From NCBI GenBank assembly GCA_031272845.1, contig JAISTA010000162.1:1-7234 (forward strand): DNA of 7,234 bases, given 5' to 3'. Positions 1 through 6,157 of the stretch are shown here, one piece after another. The DNA comes from Oscillospiraceae bacterium. GTDB taxonomy: Bacteria > Bacillota > Clostridia > Oscillospirales > Oscillospiraceae. The notes under the pieces are model-generated. The model was not told the origin of the DNA and did no database searches. It saw only the letters and a program-made list of their open reading frames with translations. Numbering within the stretch: the stretch's first letter is position 1; every line of letters starts with the position of its first letter. A program made the translations under genes and the position numbers.

Positions 1-88
1 GTGAACCGAAGAACAGCAGAGTCCCAATTTCAAACACCGCACCCCGCCACAAACAGAGAACTTTTCGTTCCCGCCGATAGATTTCCAT
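1..88 (-). CDS. possible start of a divergent gene, cut by the left edge
   Basis: Read on the minus strand, an ATG at 88-86 opens a frame of 29 codons with no stop before the window edge. The peptide begins MEIYRRERKVLCLW and becomes hydrophobic near its end (GTLLFFGS), as at the start of a small membrane protein. In-frame GTG and TTG codons a little upstream are alternative starts. No convincing Shine-Dalgarno site precedes any of them. The opposite strand is also open here, but its upstream extension of the UPF0210 frame looks non-coding (long runs of A and C, no domain). A divergent gene would explain why bases 1-207 carry nothing recognisable on the plus strand. Twenty-nine codons is too little to name a family, and the frame may be chance. 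Confidence 0.22.
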   Translation of the reverse strand, partial: MEIYRRERKVLCLWRGAVFEIGTLLFFGS

Positions 89-207
89 CGCAAAGAACAC
101 TGTACTTCGCCGCAAGTAAAAACCTAAACCCGGCAAGCACTCGCGGGAAAATAAGCAGAACCCCACGTCAAGCCCCCCAGCTAAATAGAAAAAACAAGGC
201 CAACCCA

Positions 208-1566
208 ATGATAAACCTAAACCGAATCCTCGCAACAAACGAAATGATCGAGAACCAAAACCTCGACATCCGCACAATAACAATGGGAATCTCGCTGTTT
301 GACTGCGTGTCTGACAGCGCAAAGGTCTGCGCCGCCCGAATATACGACAAAATCACGAAAAAGGCGGAAAAGCTTGTTGCTGTCGGCGAGGACATTGAGC
401 GCGAATACGGCATTCCAATCGTCAACAAGCGCGTTTCAGTCTCGCCGATTGCCCTGATTGCAGGCTCGACGGACACAGACGACTATGTAATTTTTGCCGA
501 GGCGCTTGATCGTGCGGCAAAAACCACAGGCATAAATTTCATCGGCGGTTTTTCGGCTCTTGTACATAAAGGCCAGACCTCAGGGGATATTAAGCTCATA
601 AGCTCAATTCCGGAGGCTTTGGCGACAACTGAGCGTGTCTGCTCATCCGTAAATATTGCGACGACAAAGGCCGGAATTAATATGAACGCCGTGCGCGATA
701 TGGGCGCTGTAATCAAGAAAACCGCCGAATTAACAGCAGAAACAAAGGGCTTTGGCTGCTGCAAGCTTGTTGTTTTCGCAAACGCGGTTGAGGATAACCC
801 GTTTATGGCCGGCGCTTTTCACGGAGCGGGCGAGCCGGACTGCGTTATAAACGTCGGCGTTTCGGGACCCGGCGTTGTTAAAACGGCGCTGGCGGCCGTG
901 CGCGGCGAGCCGTTTGACGTTGTGGCCGAGACAATCAAGAAAACAGCCTTTCGCGTGACCCGTATGGGTCAGCTTGCCGCGCAGGAGGCCTCGCGCAGGC
1001 TTGGCGTTCCGTTCGGAATTGTCGATTTGTCGCTTGCGCCGACTCCCGCGCCGGGCGACTCAGTTGCGGATATACTCGAGGAAATCGGCGTGTCCTCAGC
1101 AGGCGCGCACGGAACGACGGCGGCGCTTGCTATGCTGAACGACGCGGTCAAAAAAGGCGGCGTTATGGCGTCGAGCCACGTGGGCGGCCTGTCCGGGGCG
1201 TTCATCCCGGTGTCTGAGGACGCGGGAATGATCCGCGCCGTGCAAAACGGAACGCTGACGCTCGAAAAGCTTGAGGCGATGACCTGCGTCTGCTCCGTCG
1301 GCCTTGATATGATCGCGGTCCCGGGAGACACCTCCGCAGAAACTATCGCCGCGATAATCGCGGACGAGGCGGCAATCGGCGTTATAAACGGCAAAACAAC
1401 CGCCGTGCGCATAATTCCCGTTCCGGGCGGCGTTGTCGGCGATACCGTCGATTTCGGCGGACTGCTCGGCTACGCGCCGATTATGCCTGTTTCAAAGGGC
1501 AATTCAGACGCGTTTATTGCAAGAGGCGGCAGGATTCCGGCGCCTATACACGCGTTAAGGAATTGA
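208..1566 (+). CDS. UPF0210/DUF711 (PFL-like fold) family protein
   Basis: This is a 452-residue cytoplasmic protein of the UPF0210/DUF711 family (COG2848), named PFL family protein in many annotations because its fold is related to pyruvate formate-lyase/ribonucleotide reductase barrels. Its biochemical role is unknown. Recognisable stretches are the N-terminal IRTITMGISLFDC (Cys33), the FGCCK segment (Cys184-Cys185), the Gly-rich CVINVGVSGPGVV (Cys212 onward), TCVCSVGLDM (Cys360/Cys362), and the C-terminal Gly-rich GGVVGDTVDFGG ending in GLLGYAPIMPVS. I chose the ATG at 208 because the family usually starts at about this point and has about 450 residues. The frame stays open upstream to a GTG at base 1, but those 69 codons look unlike protein. 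The ribosome site is weak (AAGG at 196-199, 8 bases before the ATG). In many Firmicutes an ACT-domain gene lies directly upstream; none is visible in the 207 bases here. Family assignment is firm; function is not. Confidence 0.92.
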   Translation: MINLNRILATNEMIENQNLDIRTITMGISLFDCVSDSAKVCAARIYDKITKKAEKLVAVGEDIEREYGIPIVNKRVSVSPIALIAGSTDTDDYVIFAEALDRAAKTTGINFIGGFSALVHKGQTSGDIKLISSIPEALATTERVCSSVNIATTKAGINMNAVRDMGAVIKKTAELTAETKGFGCCKLVVFANAVEDNPFMAGAFHGAGEPDCVINVGVSGPGVVKTALAAVRGEPFDVVAETIKKTAFRVTRMGQLAAQEASRRLGVPFGIVDLSLAPTPAPGDSVADILEEIGVSSAGAHGTTAALAMLNDAVKKGGVMASSHVGGLSGAFIPVSEDAGMIRAVQNGTLTLEKLEAMTCVCSVGLDMIAVPGDTSAETIAAIIADEAAIGVINGKTTAVRIIPVPGGVVGDTVDFGGLLGYAPIMPVSKGNSDAFIARGGRIPAPIHALRN

Positions 1567-1636
1567 AAATATGGTAACCTTTTCCCCCCCCGTTTGGGAT
1601 TCCGAAACGGCCGAAGTACGCGTGTTTTTACGCGCA

Positions 1637-1657
1637 GCTATTACGGCAGATAATAGC
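1637..1657. other. 7-bp palindrome between the UPF0210 gene and the sensor-like gene
   Basis: GCTATTA (1637-1643) and TAATAGC (1651-1657) are perfect inverted copies around a 7-base loop, followed by AGATTTT. As RNA this is a weak, AU-rich hairpin with a short U stretch, so it could be a poor terminator for the UPF0210 gene. As DNA it ends about 23 bp before the -10 box of the next gene, where a regulator could bind. A second short stem lies just upstream: CGCGT (1619-1623) with ACGCG (1630-1634) around a GTTTTT loop. The sequence shows the symmetry; its role is inferred. Confidence 0.4.
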
Positions 1658-1677
1658 AGATTTTACTCAAGGGTTTG

Positions 1678-1686
1678 TGCTAATAT
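1678..1686 (+). promoter_or_regulatory. extended -10 promoter, possibly leaderless
   Basis: TGC followed by TAATAT matches an extended -10 element (TGnTATAAT, one mismatch). No good -35 hexamer lies 16-18 bp upstream, which extended -10 promoters tolerate. The expected start of transcription, six to seven bases after the box, falls at 1692-1694, on the ATG of the next gene at 1693. The only SD-like stretch (CAAGGG, 1668-1673) is 19 bases from the ATG, too far to act, and upstream of this start site. Confidence 0.45.
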
Positions 1687-1692
1687 ACAAGT

Positions 1693-2754
1693 ATGGAAGC
1701 TTCACAAAAGTCGATTTACAACTCAATATCGCAGCCGGTTATTGAGACGGATAAGAATGGCATCGTAACGTTTGTAAACGCACGCGCGCAGCTGATGAAC
1801 ATATCAGAAGCGGACGCGCTGCCGTCTGAGCTGCTGGCGCTCTTTTCTCAGTACACCTCCGGCACGCTTGCAGCTGAGGCGACCGTTGCTGGCGAGCACT
1901 ATTTTGTTGCGCTCACGGCTGCAAACGGCGGTTTTGTCTTCGTTCTGTCGCCCGAAAGCGACAAGCTGGACGGAGTGTATTCCTCAATCGGCAAGATTAT
2001 GGTCGAGCCGCTTTCTGTGCTGAATATAGTGTCCTCGCTTGTTTTAAGCAGCGAAAAAACGTCTGAAGACAGCCGGCTGCAAAAATACGGCGGGCATTTG
2101 GTGCAATCCGTGGCGCAATTAAAGCGAATTGCGGGGCATTTGCAGTCGATGTCTCAGCTTTCCGGCATGGAAGCGTCGCCGACGGACATTGTTGAGGTTT
2201 GCCGCTCGGCGGTCGAGATAACGGAGGCGATTTTTGACGGGCAGTATAAATTTGAGTTTAAGACTGTGGACGAGAGGTGCTTTGTTTACGGAAACCGCGA
2301 GGTTTTGGATAAAATGCTGTTTTCAATGCTCGGCAACGCGATAAAGCACGCAAGCGGCGACTCGCGCCTGCGCCTTGAGATAACCGACCGGGACGACAGC
2401 TATTATGTTCTGCTGACAAGCACAAACAGCTTGGCGGCAGGCTCTGTTTCGCTGGACGTTTGGGATTCATTTTTGCGGCCGAATTCTGTCGAAAGCGCAG
2501 CCTCCTCCGGCTTTGGGATGACCTATATTCAAAAGGCGGCGCGCGCGCAGGGCGGAGCCGTTTTTGTTGAGAGCTCCGCAAACGGGACGGTTTCAGTTGC
2601 CGTAAAGCTGCCCAAGCCGTCTGAGGACGCGGCACGCCTATTAAGAACTCCGCCCGCCCAAAACGGAAGAAGTGCCCGTGTAGGATGGGCGCTTGTTGAG
2701 TATTCAAACATGCTGCCGTCAAAGCTGTACGAGCCGCAGTTTGGGGATGTTTAG
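1693..2754 (+). CDS. PAS-domain, histidine-kinase-like protein with degenerate catalytic motifs
   Basis: A 353-residue protein with no membrane segment, so probably a cytoplasmic sensor. Residues 5-60 look like a PAS domain (VIETDKNGIVTFVNARAQLMNIS). Residues 95-155 have the two-helix pattern of a HisKA dimerisation domain, and 200-307 resemble HATPase_c: an N-box around Asn215 (LGNAIKH) and a G2-like SGFGM at 272-276 followed by the usual AQGGAVFVESS. Two key elements are missing. Where HisKA has its phospho-accepting His (SHELRTPL), this protein has GKIMVEPL, with Lys101 at the His position. The DxGxG ATP-lid motif expected near residues 241-251 is replaced by LTSTNSLAAGS. A tail of about 45 residues follows the ATPase fold. 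No response regulator is adjacent. A regulatory pseudokinase or scaffold is the simplest reading. The start is fixed by an in-frame stop at 1681 and by the PAS domain beginning at once. Confidence 0.8.
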   Translation: MEASQKSIYNSISQPVIETDKNGIVTFVNARAQLMNISEADALPSELLALFSQYTSGTLAAEATVAGEHYFVALTAANGGFVFVLSPESDKLDGVYSSIGKIMVEPLSVLNIVSSLVLSSEKTSEDSRLQKYGGHLVQSVAQLKRIAGHLQSMSQLSGMEASPTDIVEVCRSAVEITEAIFDGQYKFEFKTVDERCFVYGNREVLDKMLFSMLGNAIKHASGDSRLRLEITDRDDSYYVLLTSTNSLAAGSVSLDVWDSFLRPNSVESAASSGFGMTYIQKAARAQGGAVFVESSANGTVSVAVKLPKPSEDAARLLRTPPAQNGRSARVGWALVEYSNMLPSKLYEPQFGDV

Positions 2755-2791
2755 CAGAGACGGACAGGCAATAGGGGCGTTGTGGGGAGTG

Positions 2792-2809
2792 GCGGAGGCC
2801 GCTTTTTTT
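2792..2809 (+). terminator. intrinsic terminator after the sensor-like gene
   Basis: GCGG (2792-2795), loop AGG and CCGC (2799-2802) form a short GC-only stem, extendable by one G-U pair, followed at once by seven T (2803-2809). It lies 37 bases after the stop codon at 2754. The stem is short, but the uninterrupted U-tract supports termination of plus-strand transcripts. Confidence 0.6.
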
Positions 2810-2818
2810 GTTTTGGGT

Positions 2819-2845
2819 GAGTGCGGGTGGGGGGCTGCTGCACTC
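2819..2845. other. 6-bp inverted repeat between the convergent genes
   Basis: GAGTGC (2819-2824) and GCACTC (2840-2845) are perfect inverted copies around a 15-base G-rich loop. No T-tract follows on the plus strand. It lies between two better terminators and may only add structure to the convergent 3' ends. Confidence 0.3.
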
Positions 2846-2856
2846 CGCCGCAAAGC

Positions 2857-2899
2857 AAAAAAGACCGGGGGACGCATACACGCCTCCCGGGTCTTTTCC
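2857..2899 (-). terminator. bidirectional terminator, strongest for the reductase gene
   Basis: AAAAGACC (2859-2866) pairs with GGTCTTTT (2890-2897). After a one-base bulge (G2889), five more pairs form between 2867-2871 and 2884-2888, one of them G-U. On the minus strand the stem is followed by TTTTTT (complement of 2857-2862), so it stops transcripts of the reductase gene 25 bases after its stop codon. On the plus strand the tail is four T then CC, so it could back up the hairpin at 2792. Confidence 0.8.
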
Positions 2900-2923
2900 T
2901 GAAACAACAATCAGCTTTTCCGC

Positions 2924-4864
2924 CTAAACCGCCCCCACGTCGATCCCGGCGAAAAATCCCCCGTGAATTGCGCCGTCCACCTTGCCAACCTTTTTCGCGT
3001 CGCCGATTATATTGACATAGGGCGCTTTGTCGTACAGGTCAAAATAAGGCGTTTCGTTTGAGCGCATACCGACGGCGTAAAGCACTGTGCCGCCGGCGGC
3101 CTTTACGGACTTGCCGTCCTTTTCATAAACAACGCCGTCCTTTTGTATCTCCGTAACAGCGGCGTTTGTCACAACGGTTATGTCCTTTGAGTCATGCAGC
3201 TGCATCAGCAGGCTGATTTTGTAGACGGCCTTTGCGTCCCGCGCAATCTCGTCCGCCATCTCGAGGATTGTAATTTTTTTGCCGAGACGCGCAAGGTGCA
3301 TTGCGGCCTCAACGCCGATAAGTCCGCCGCCGACGATTACAATATCGTTTGCCGGCGTAAAGCTTGGGTCAAAATAAATCGCCGTCGCGTGACGCGCGTT
3401 TTCAAAGCCGGAAATCCCGGTCGGCACAACGGGCTCAGCGCCTGTCGCGACGATTATATTGTCCGGCCGGACGCTGTCCACGAGCTCCTGCGAGCATTCT
3501 GTATTCAACAGGATATGTATTCCGCTGCTTTTTGCCTTGTTTACAAGGTAATTCTTAAAGCGCCGCAGGTCAAGCTTTACCGTGTCGTTGTCCGTAAAGC
3601 GGAGCATTCCGCCGAGCGAATCCGTCGCCTCGCACAGCACAACCTCATGTCCGCGCTCGTGCGCCGTGATCGCCGCCTGAAGTCCGGCCGGGCCGCCTCC
3701 GACAACGAGCACCTTTTTCTTGTGCGCGGCTGTACCGATATCCTCGCCGAAGCCGAGACGCATTTCGTGCGCCGTTAGAGGGTTTACGCTGCATACAAAG
3801 TGGCGGTACATATTGTCGCTGTCAGTACAGTTCAGGCAGCGCAGGCACGGGCGGATTTCGTCCTCGCGCGCGTCCATTGCCTTTTTCGGCAGGTACGGGT
3901 CCGCGATAAGCGCGCGGGACATCGCAACGCCGTCCGCGCGTCCGGAGGCGATAATCTCCTCCGCCTGCTCCGGCGAAACAATTGAGCCGATAGCGAACAC
4001 AGGGATGCGCACAAGGCCTGTTTTCTTGATTCTTTCGGCAAGCTCGACGTTTTGGCCGTGCGGCATGAACGTGGGGCCGAAGGTGTAGGGCATATGCTCC
4101 GAGCTGACCTCGACCATATCGACGTATTCCTGCGCCTTTACCAGATAAATCGCCATATCCTCCGGCGTAAAGCCGTCCGGCGTGCGCTCTGAGCCTGAAA
4201 TGCGGATCGTAACGACCTGCTGCGGGCCGACGCGCCGGCGGATTTCCTCAAGCACGCGTATCGGAAAGCGCATTCTGTTCTCTAAGCTGCCGCCGTAGTT
4301 GTCCGTGCGTTTGTTGACGACGGGCGAGAGAAACTGCTCAAGCAGCCACGCGTGTCCGGAATGTATGTGCAAAATGTCAAATCCGCACGCCTGATAATAC
4401 GCGGCAGTGTCGCTGTAGCCCCGGATGACGTACTCCATATCGGCCTCGGTCATCGCGTGAATCTGCGCGCCGTGCATATTGACAAAGTCCACAGGGCCGA
4501 AAAACTTGCTCGGGTCGTTATTAAACTGCGGCTTAATGCTGTGACCGCCGTGCGTCAGCTCAACCGCAGCCGCGCCGCCGTGCTCGTGCACCGCGCGCGC
4601 CATTTCGGCGTAGATCGCCATGTTTTCCTGCGTCGTTTCCATGCCGGGGGTATGGTTGCCGCCGTCCGCGACGTTTGCCTCGCCGAGCGAGACGATCCCG
4701 GCCCCGCCGCGCGCCTTATGCTCAATGTACGAGACATAATACTCGTCCGGCCGGCCGTCTATCGTGCGGAAAAGCATATTCGGCGCAGACATCAGCCGGT
4801 TGCGGATAATAAGCCCGCGCAGCTTTAGCGGCTTAAACAGATTCGGATACTTTTGAATATACAT
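2924..4864 (-). CDS. FMN/4Fe-4S/FAD NAD(P)H-dependent reductase, old-yellow-enzyme/2,4-dienoyl-CoA reductase type
   Basis: A 646-residue flavin-iron-sulfur reductase of the group that includes FadH, BaiCD/BaiH and trimethylamine dehydrogenase. Such enzymes pass electrons from NAD(P)H through FAD and a 4Fe-4S cluster to FMN and usually reduce an activated C=C bond; the substrate here is unknown. Residues 1-335 form the OYE barrel (EQFLSPVVNKRTDNYGGSLENR at 176-197, GRADGVAMSRALIADP at 308-323). Cys340, 343, 346 and 358 bind the cluster; their x2-x2-x11 spacing is close to trimethylamine dehydrogenase and one shorter than FadH in the second gap. VVGGGPAG (387-394) starts the FAD domain, VIVGGGLIG (509-517) the NAD(P) domain, and NIIGDA (618-623) is the C-terminal FAD contact. 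Trp173 in GHAWLL stands where FadH has its catalytic Tyr. I chose this ATG over one 14 codons upstream because AGGAAG lies 6 bases before it. It appears to be a single-gene unit. Confidence 0.93.
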   Translation of the reverse strand: MYIQKYPNLFKPLKLRGLIIRNRLMSAPNMLFRTIDGRPDEYYVSYIEHKARGGAGIVSLGEANVADGGNHTPGMETTQENMAIYAEMARAVHEHGGAAAVELTHGGHSIKPQFNNDPSKFFGPVDFVNMHGAQIHAMTEADMEYVIRGYSDTAAYYQACGFDILHIHSGHAWLLEQFLSPVVNKRTDNYGGSLENRMRFPIRVLEEIRRRVGPQQVVTIRISGSERTPDGFTPEDMAIYLVKAQEYVDMVEVSSEHMPYTFGPTFMPHGQNVELAERIKKTGLVRIPVFAIGSIVSPEQAEEIIASGRADGVAMSRALIADPYLPKKAMDAREDEIRPCLRCLNCTDSDNMYRHFVCSVNPLTAHEMRLGFGEDIGTAAHKKKVLVVGGGPAGLQAAITAHERGHEVVLCEATDSLGGMLRFTDNDTVKLDLRRFKNYLVNKAKSSGIHILLNTECSQELVDSVRPDNIIVATGAEPVVPTGISGFENARHATAIYFDPSFTPANDIVIVGGGLIGVEAAMHLARLGKKITILEMADEIARDAKAVYKISLLMQLHDSKDITVVTNAAVTEIQKDGVVYEKDGKSVKAAGGTVLYAVGMRSNETPYFDLYDKAPYVNIIGDAKKVGKVDGAIHGGFFAGIDVGAV

Positions 4865-4870
4865 AATGTG

Positions 4871-4876
4871 CTTCCT
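4871..4876 (-). promoter_or_regulatory. ribosome binding site of the reductase gene
   Basis: AGGAAG on the minus strand, six bases before the ATG at 4864. It fixes the start at MYIQKYPNLF. The in-frame ATG at 4906 is rejected: it lies at or upstream of the predicted transcription start of the nearer promoter and would place this site inside the coding region. Confidence 0.75.
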
Positions 4877-4917
4877 GAAAAATGATATTTTGTTTGACAA
4901 ATTCACAGATTACTGAT

Positions 4918-4923
4918 ATTATA
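4918..4923 (-). promoter_or_regulatory. possible second -10 box for the reductase gene
   Basis: A perfect TATAAT on the minus strand, 34 bp closer to the gene than the main promoter. The -35 region is poor: TTCAAT sits 19 bp upstream, and no better hexamer lies at 17 bp. If used, the leader would be roughly 45-50 bases. It may be a weak, activator-dependent or chance box. Confidence 0.35.
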
Positions 4924-4951
4924 GCGCATAGCACCATATACGATTGAACCC

Positions 4952-4980
4952 ATTATAGCAACACAGGGGCTATGTGTAAA
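4952..4980 (-). promoter_or_regulatory. main promoter of the reductase gene
   Basis: On the minus strand TTTACA (4980-4975) and TATAAT (4957-4952) are separated by exactly 17 bp, and the -10 is preceded by TGC (extended -10). This is a near-consensus housekeeping sigma promoter. Transcription should begin near 4945, leaving a leader of about 80 bases that carries a good ribosome site. It starts only about 43 bp after the end of the membrane-protein gene at 5023. Confidence 0.75.
4961..4977. promoter_or_regulatory. inverted repeat in the promoter spacer, candidate operator
   Basis: ACACA (4961-4965) and TGTGT (4973-4977) are inverted copies around a 7-base GGGGCTA centre. The repeat sits in the 17-bp spacer of the reductase promoter and overlaps half of the -35 box, where a bound repressor would block RNA polymerase. 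The half-sites are short and the role is inferred from position only. Confidence 0.35.
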
Positions 4981-5022
4981 TAAACAAACCGTGATTTGAA
5001 GCGCAAAACATCAAAGGCAAGC

Positions 5023-6087
5023 TCAGCCGAGCAAATTATGGTATATCCGGAACAGCAGTCTCTCCGGCGCGACATATTCAGAAAGCATATCGTAATAATA
5101 TTCGACAGAACCGTCCTCTAAATACAGCGCGACGCCGAACGGTATGCAAACAGAATCGTACAGCGCAAATTCCTTGTACGGCATACCGTCCATAACAAGA
5201 TTAGCCGAAATATACGCGGTTTCGCCTGCGGGAAAGCGCGTGCCGCCGAGCGTTTTCATTGACTGAAGCAGGTAATCCTGCGGCAGTCCGAATTTATCGG
5301 TGTATTTTTGGACATTTTCATTTGTTATCAGGGTGTAATTAGGATCTATCGGGAACAGTTCAGCCTTTTCTATAGGAACCTCCGGCGTAAATACGGTTTC
5401 AATGTATGACGCCTGCGACAACGTTTCTAACGGGTGGTATGAATTAATATGCGGTTTTGCAAGCTCATCTCCCTTTTCGGGGTCGGGCAGGTCGAGGGCA
5501 ATTATATTAAAATCCTCAAACTCAAAATTGACATCGCTGATGGTCAGCGTGTCAATTCTAATGTTATCTGAAACGTTTCCACCGTGAATATTCATGGACA
5601 ATGATACAACCCAGCCGTTGTTTACATACGGCATAAGCAACCAGCGCGCGCGGAGTTCTTCAAAGAAGCCCAAATCAGGTTCCGAAAGTGTTTTTCCGTC
5701 ATTGTACGCAAATTTTTCAGACATAGCGATATTGCGGTAAAAATCTTTTTCGTATACTGCTTTTATTTGCGTTTGGGCAACGTCAACCGTCGTGCCTTTT
5801 AGCTGTTCAACATTTTCACCGGTAAGCGCAATATCTGTTCCCACAACATACTGTCCGTAGGCAAGCTCGCTCTTCTCATTTGAAATACGTGATATAACCA
5901 ATTGGTTGTAGGGTAAACTGCTCCCTTTAACAACATACACATCATACGGCTTTGAGTAGTACGTAAATTGAGGAAACCGCAGAAAAGTAACGGCTACAAG
6001 TACCAGGAGCACAACAGCTACTGACAAACCAATTAATTTTATTTTTTTGCTTAGCTTGGTCGTGTGTGTGTCTGTTTTTCTGAACAT
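5023..6087 (-). CDS. single-pass membrane protein with large extracytoplasmic domain, unrecognised
   Basis: A 354-residue protein I cannot assign to a family. The N-terminus is short and basic (KLSKKIK), followed by one hydrophobic segment at residues 17-37 (IKLIGLSVAVVLLVLVAVTF). There is no signal-peptidase site and no lipobox, so it should stay anchored with about 315 residues outside. The outer part is rich in Tyr, Asp and Glu, has a single Cys near the end (SVCIPFG), and shows no catalytic motif I know; Pro-rich turns (LDLPDPEKGDELAKPH) separate an N- and a C-terminal half. The start is set by GGAGG seven bases upstream (6095-6099). The frame is open a further 83 codons upstream, but that part overlaps the preceding gene and has no ribosome site. 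It follows the secreted-protein gene by 70 bases on the same strand, so the two are probably co-transcribed. A sample line (5401-5460) is 43% GC, well below the reductase gene. Confidence 0.8.
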   Translation of the reverse strand: MFRKTDTHTTKLSKKIKLIGLSVAVVLLVLVAVTFLRFPQFTYYSKPYDVYVVKGSSLPYNQLVISRISNEKSELAYGQYVVGTDIALTGENVEQLKGTTVDVAQTQIKAVYEKDFYRNIAMSEKFAYNDGKTLSEPDLGFFEELRARWLLMPYVNNGWVVSLSMNIHGGNVSDNIRIDTLTISDVNFEFEDFNIIALDLPDPEKGDELAKPHINSYHPLETLSQASYIETVFTPEVPIEKAELFPIDPNYTLITNENVQKYTDKFGLPQDYLLQSMKTLGGTRFPAGETAYISANLVMDGMPYKEFALYDSVCIPFGVALYLEDGSVEYYYDMLSEYVAPERLLFRIYHNLLG

Positions 6088-6094
6088 AGATTGC

Positions 6095-6099
6095 CCTCC
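6095..6099 (-). promoter_or_regulatory. ribosome binding site of the membrane-protein gene
   Basis: GGAGG on the minus strand, seven bases before the ATG at 6087. It decides the start and rules out the long upstream extension of the frame. It lies just beyond the stable stem-loop at 6110-6139, so it should be accessible. Confidence 0.8.
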
Positions 6100-6109
6100 A
6101 ATTGCCGCT

Positions 6110-6139
6110 TCCGCGCCGTTTATCTGAAAACGGCGCGGA
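6110..6139 (-). other. stable 12-bp stem-loop between the two cassette genes
   Basis: Bases 6110-6121 and 6128-6139 form a perfect 12-bp stem (TCCGCGCCGTTT and its complement) around a six-base loop. It lies between the stop of the secreted-protein gene (6158) and the ribosome site of the membrane-protein gene. In the direction of transcription it is followed by AAGCGGCAATTGG, not by U, so it does not look like a standard intrinsic terminator. A 3' stability element or a partial attenuator that lets the first gene be expressed more than the second is a likely role. An alternative outer pairing of CTTCCG with CGGAAG is also possible. Confidence 0.7.
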
Positions 6140-6157
6140 GCGGAAGAGATTTGATTA

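Noticed and set aside
1..207. Extension of the UPF0210 frame to a GTG at base 1
   Set aside because: The added 69 residues resemble no part of the family, are compositionally odd (A/C-rich codons) and would make the protein much longer than usual. The ATG at 208 matches the family start.
1571..1768. Open frame of 65 codons on the plus strand after the UPF0210 gene
   Set aside because: It crosses the palindromes and the promoter, overlaps the start of the sensor-like gene in another frame, and the peptide has no recognisable pattern.
2258..2881. 207-codon minus-strand frame opposite the sensor-like gene
   Set aside because: It is antisense to a well-supported coding region, low in complexity and rich in Arg, Ser, Pro and Ala, and spans two terminators.
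3194..3778. 194-codon plus-strand frame inside the reductase gene
   Set aside because: It is a mirror of GC-rich reductase codons. The opposite frame contains the FAD-binding and cluster motifs, so this one is a shadow.
4352..4828. 158-codon plus-strand frame inside the reductase gene
   Set aside because: It is antisense to the conserved OYE barrel, with no domain and no ribosome site.
5000..5030. Possible terminator after the membrane-protein gene
   Set aside because: Only a three-base GGC/GCC stem with interrupted T runs; not enough to call.
6061..6072. Short GTGTGTGTG tract as a phase-variable repeat
   Set aside because: Only about four dinucleotide units, coding for Thr/His/Asp near the N-terminus of the membrane protein; too short to argue for phase variation.
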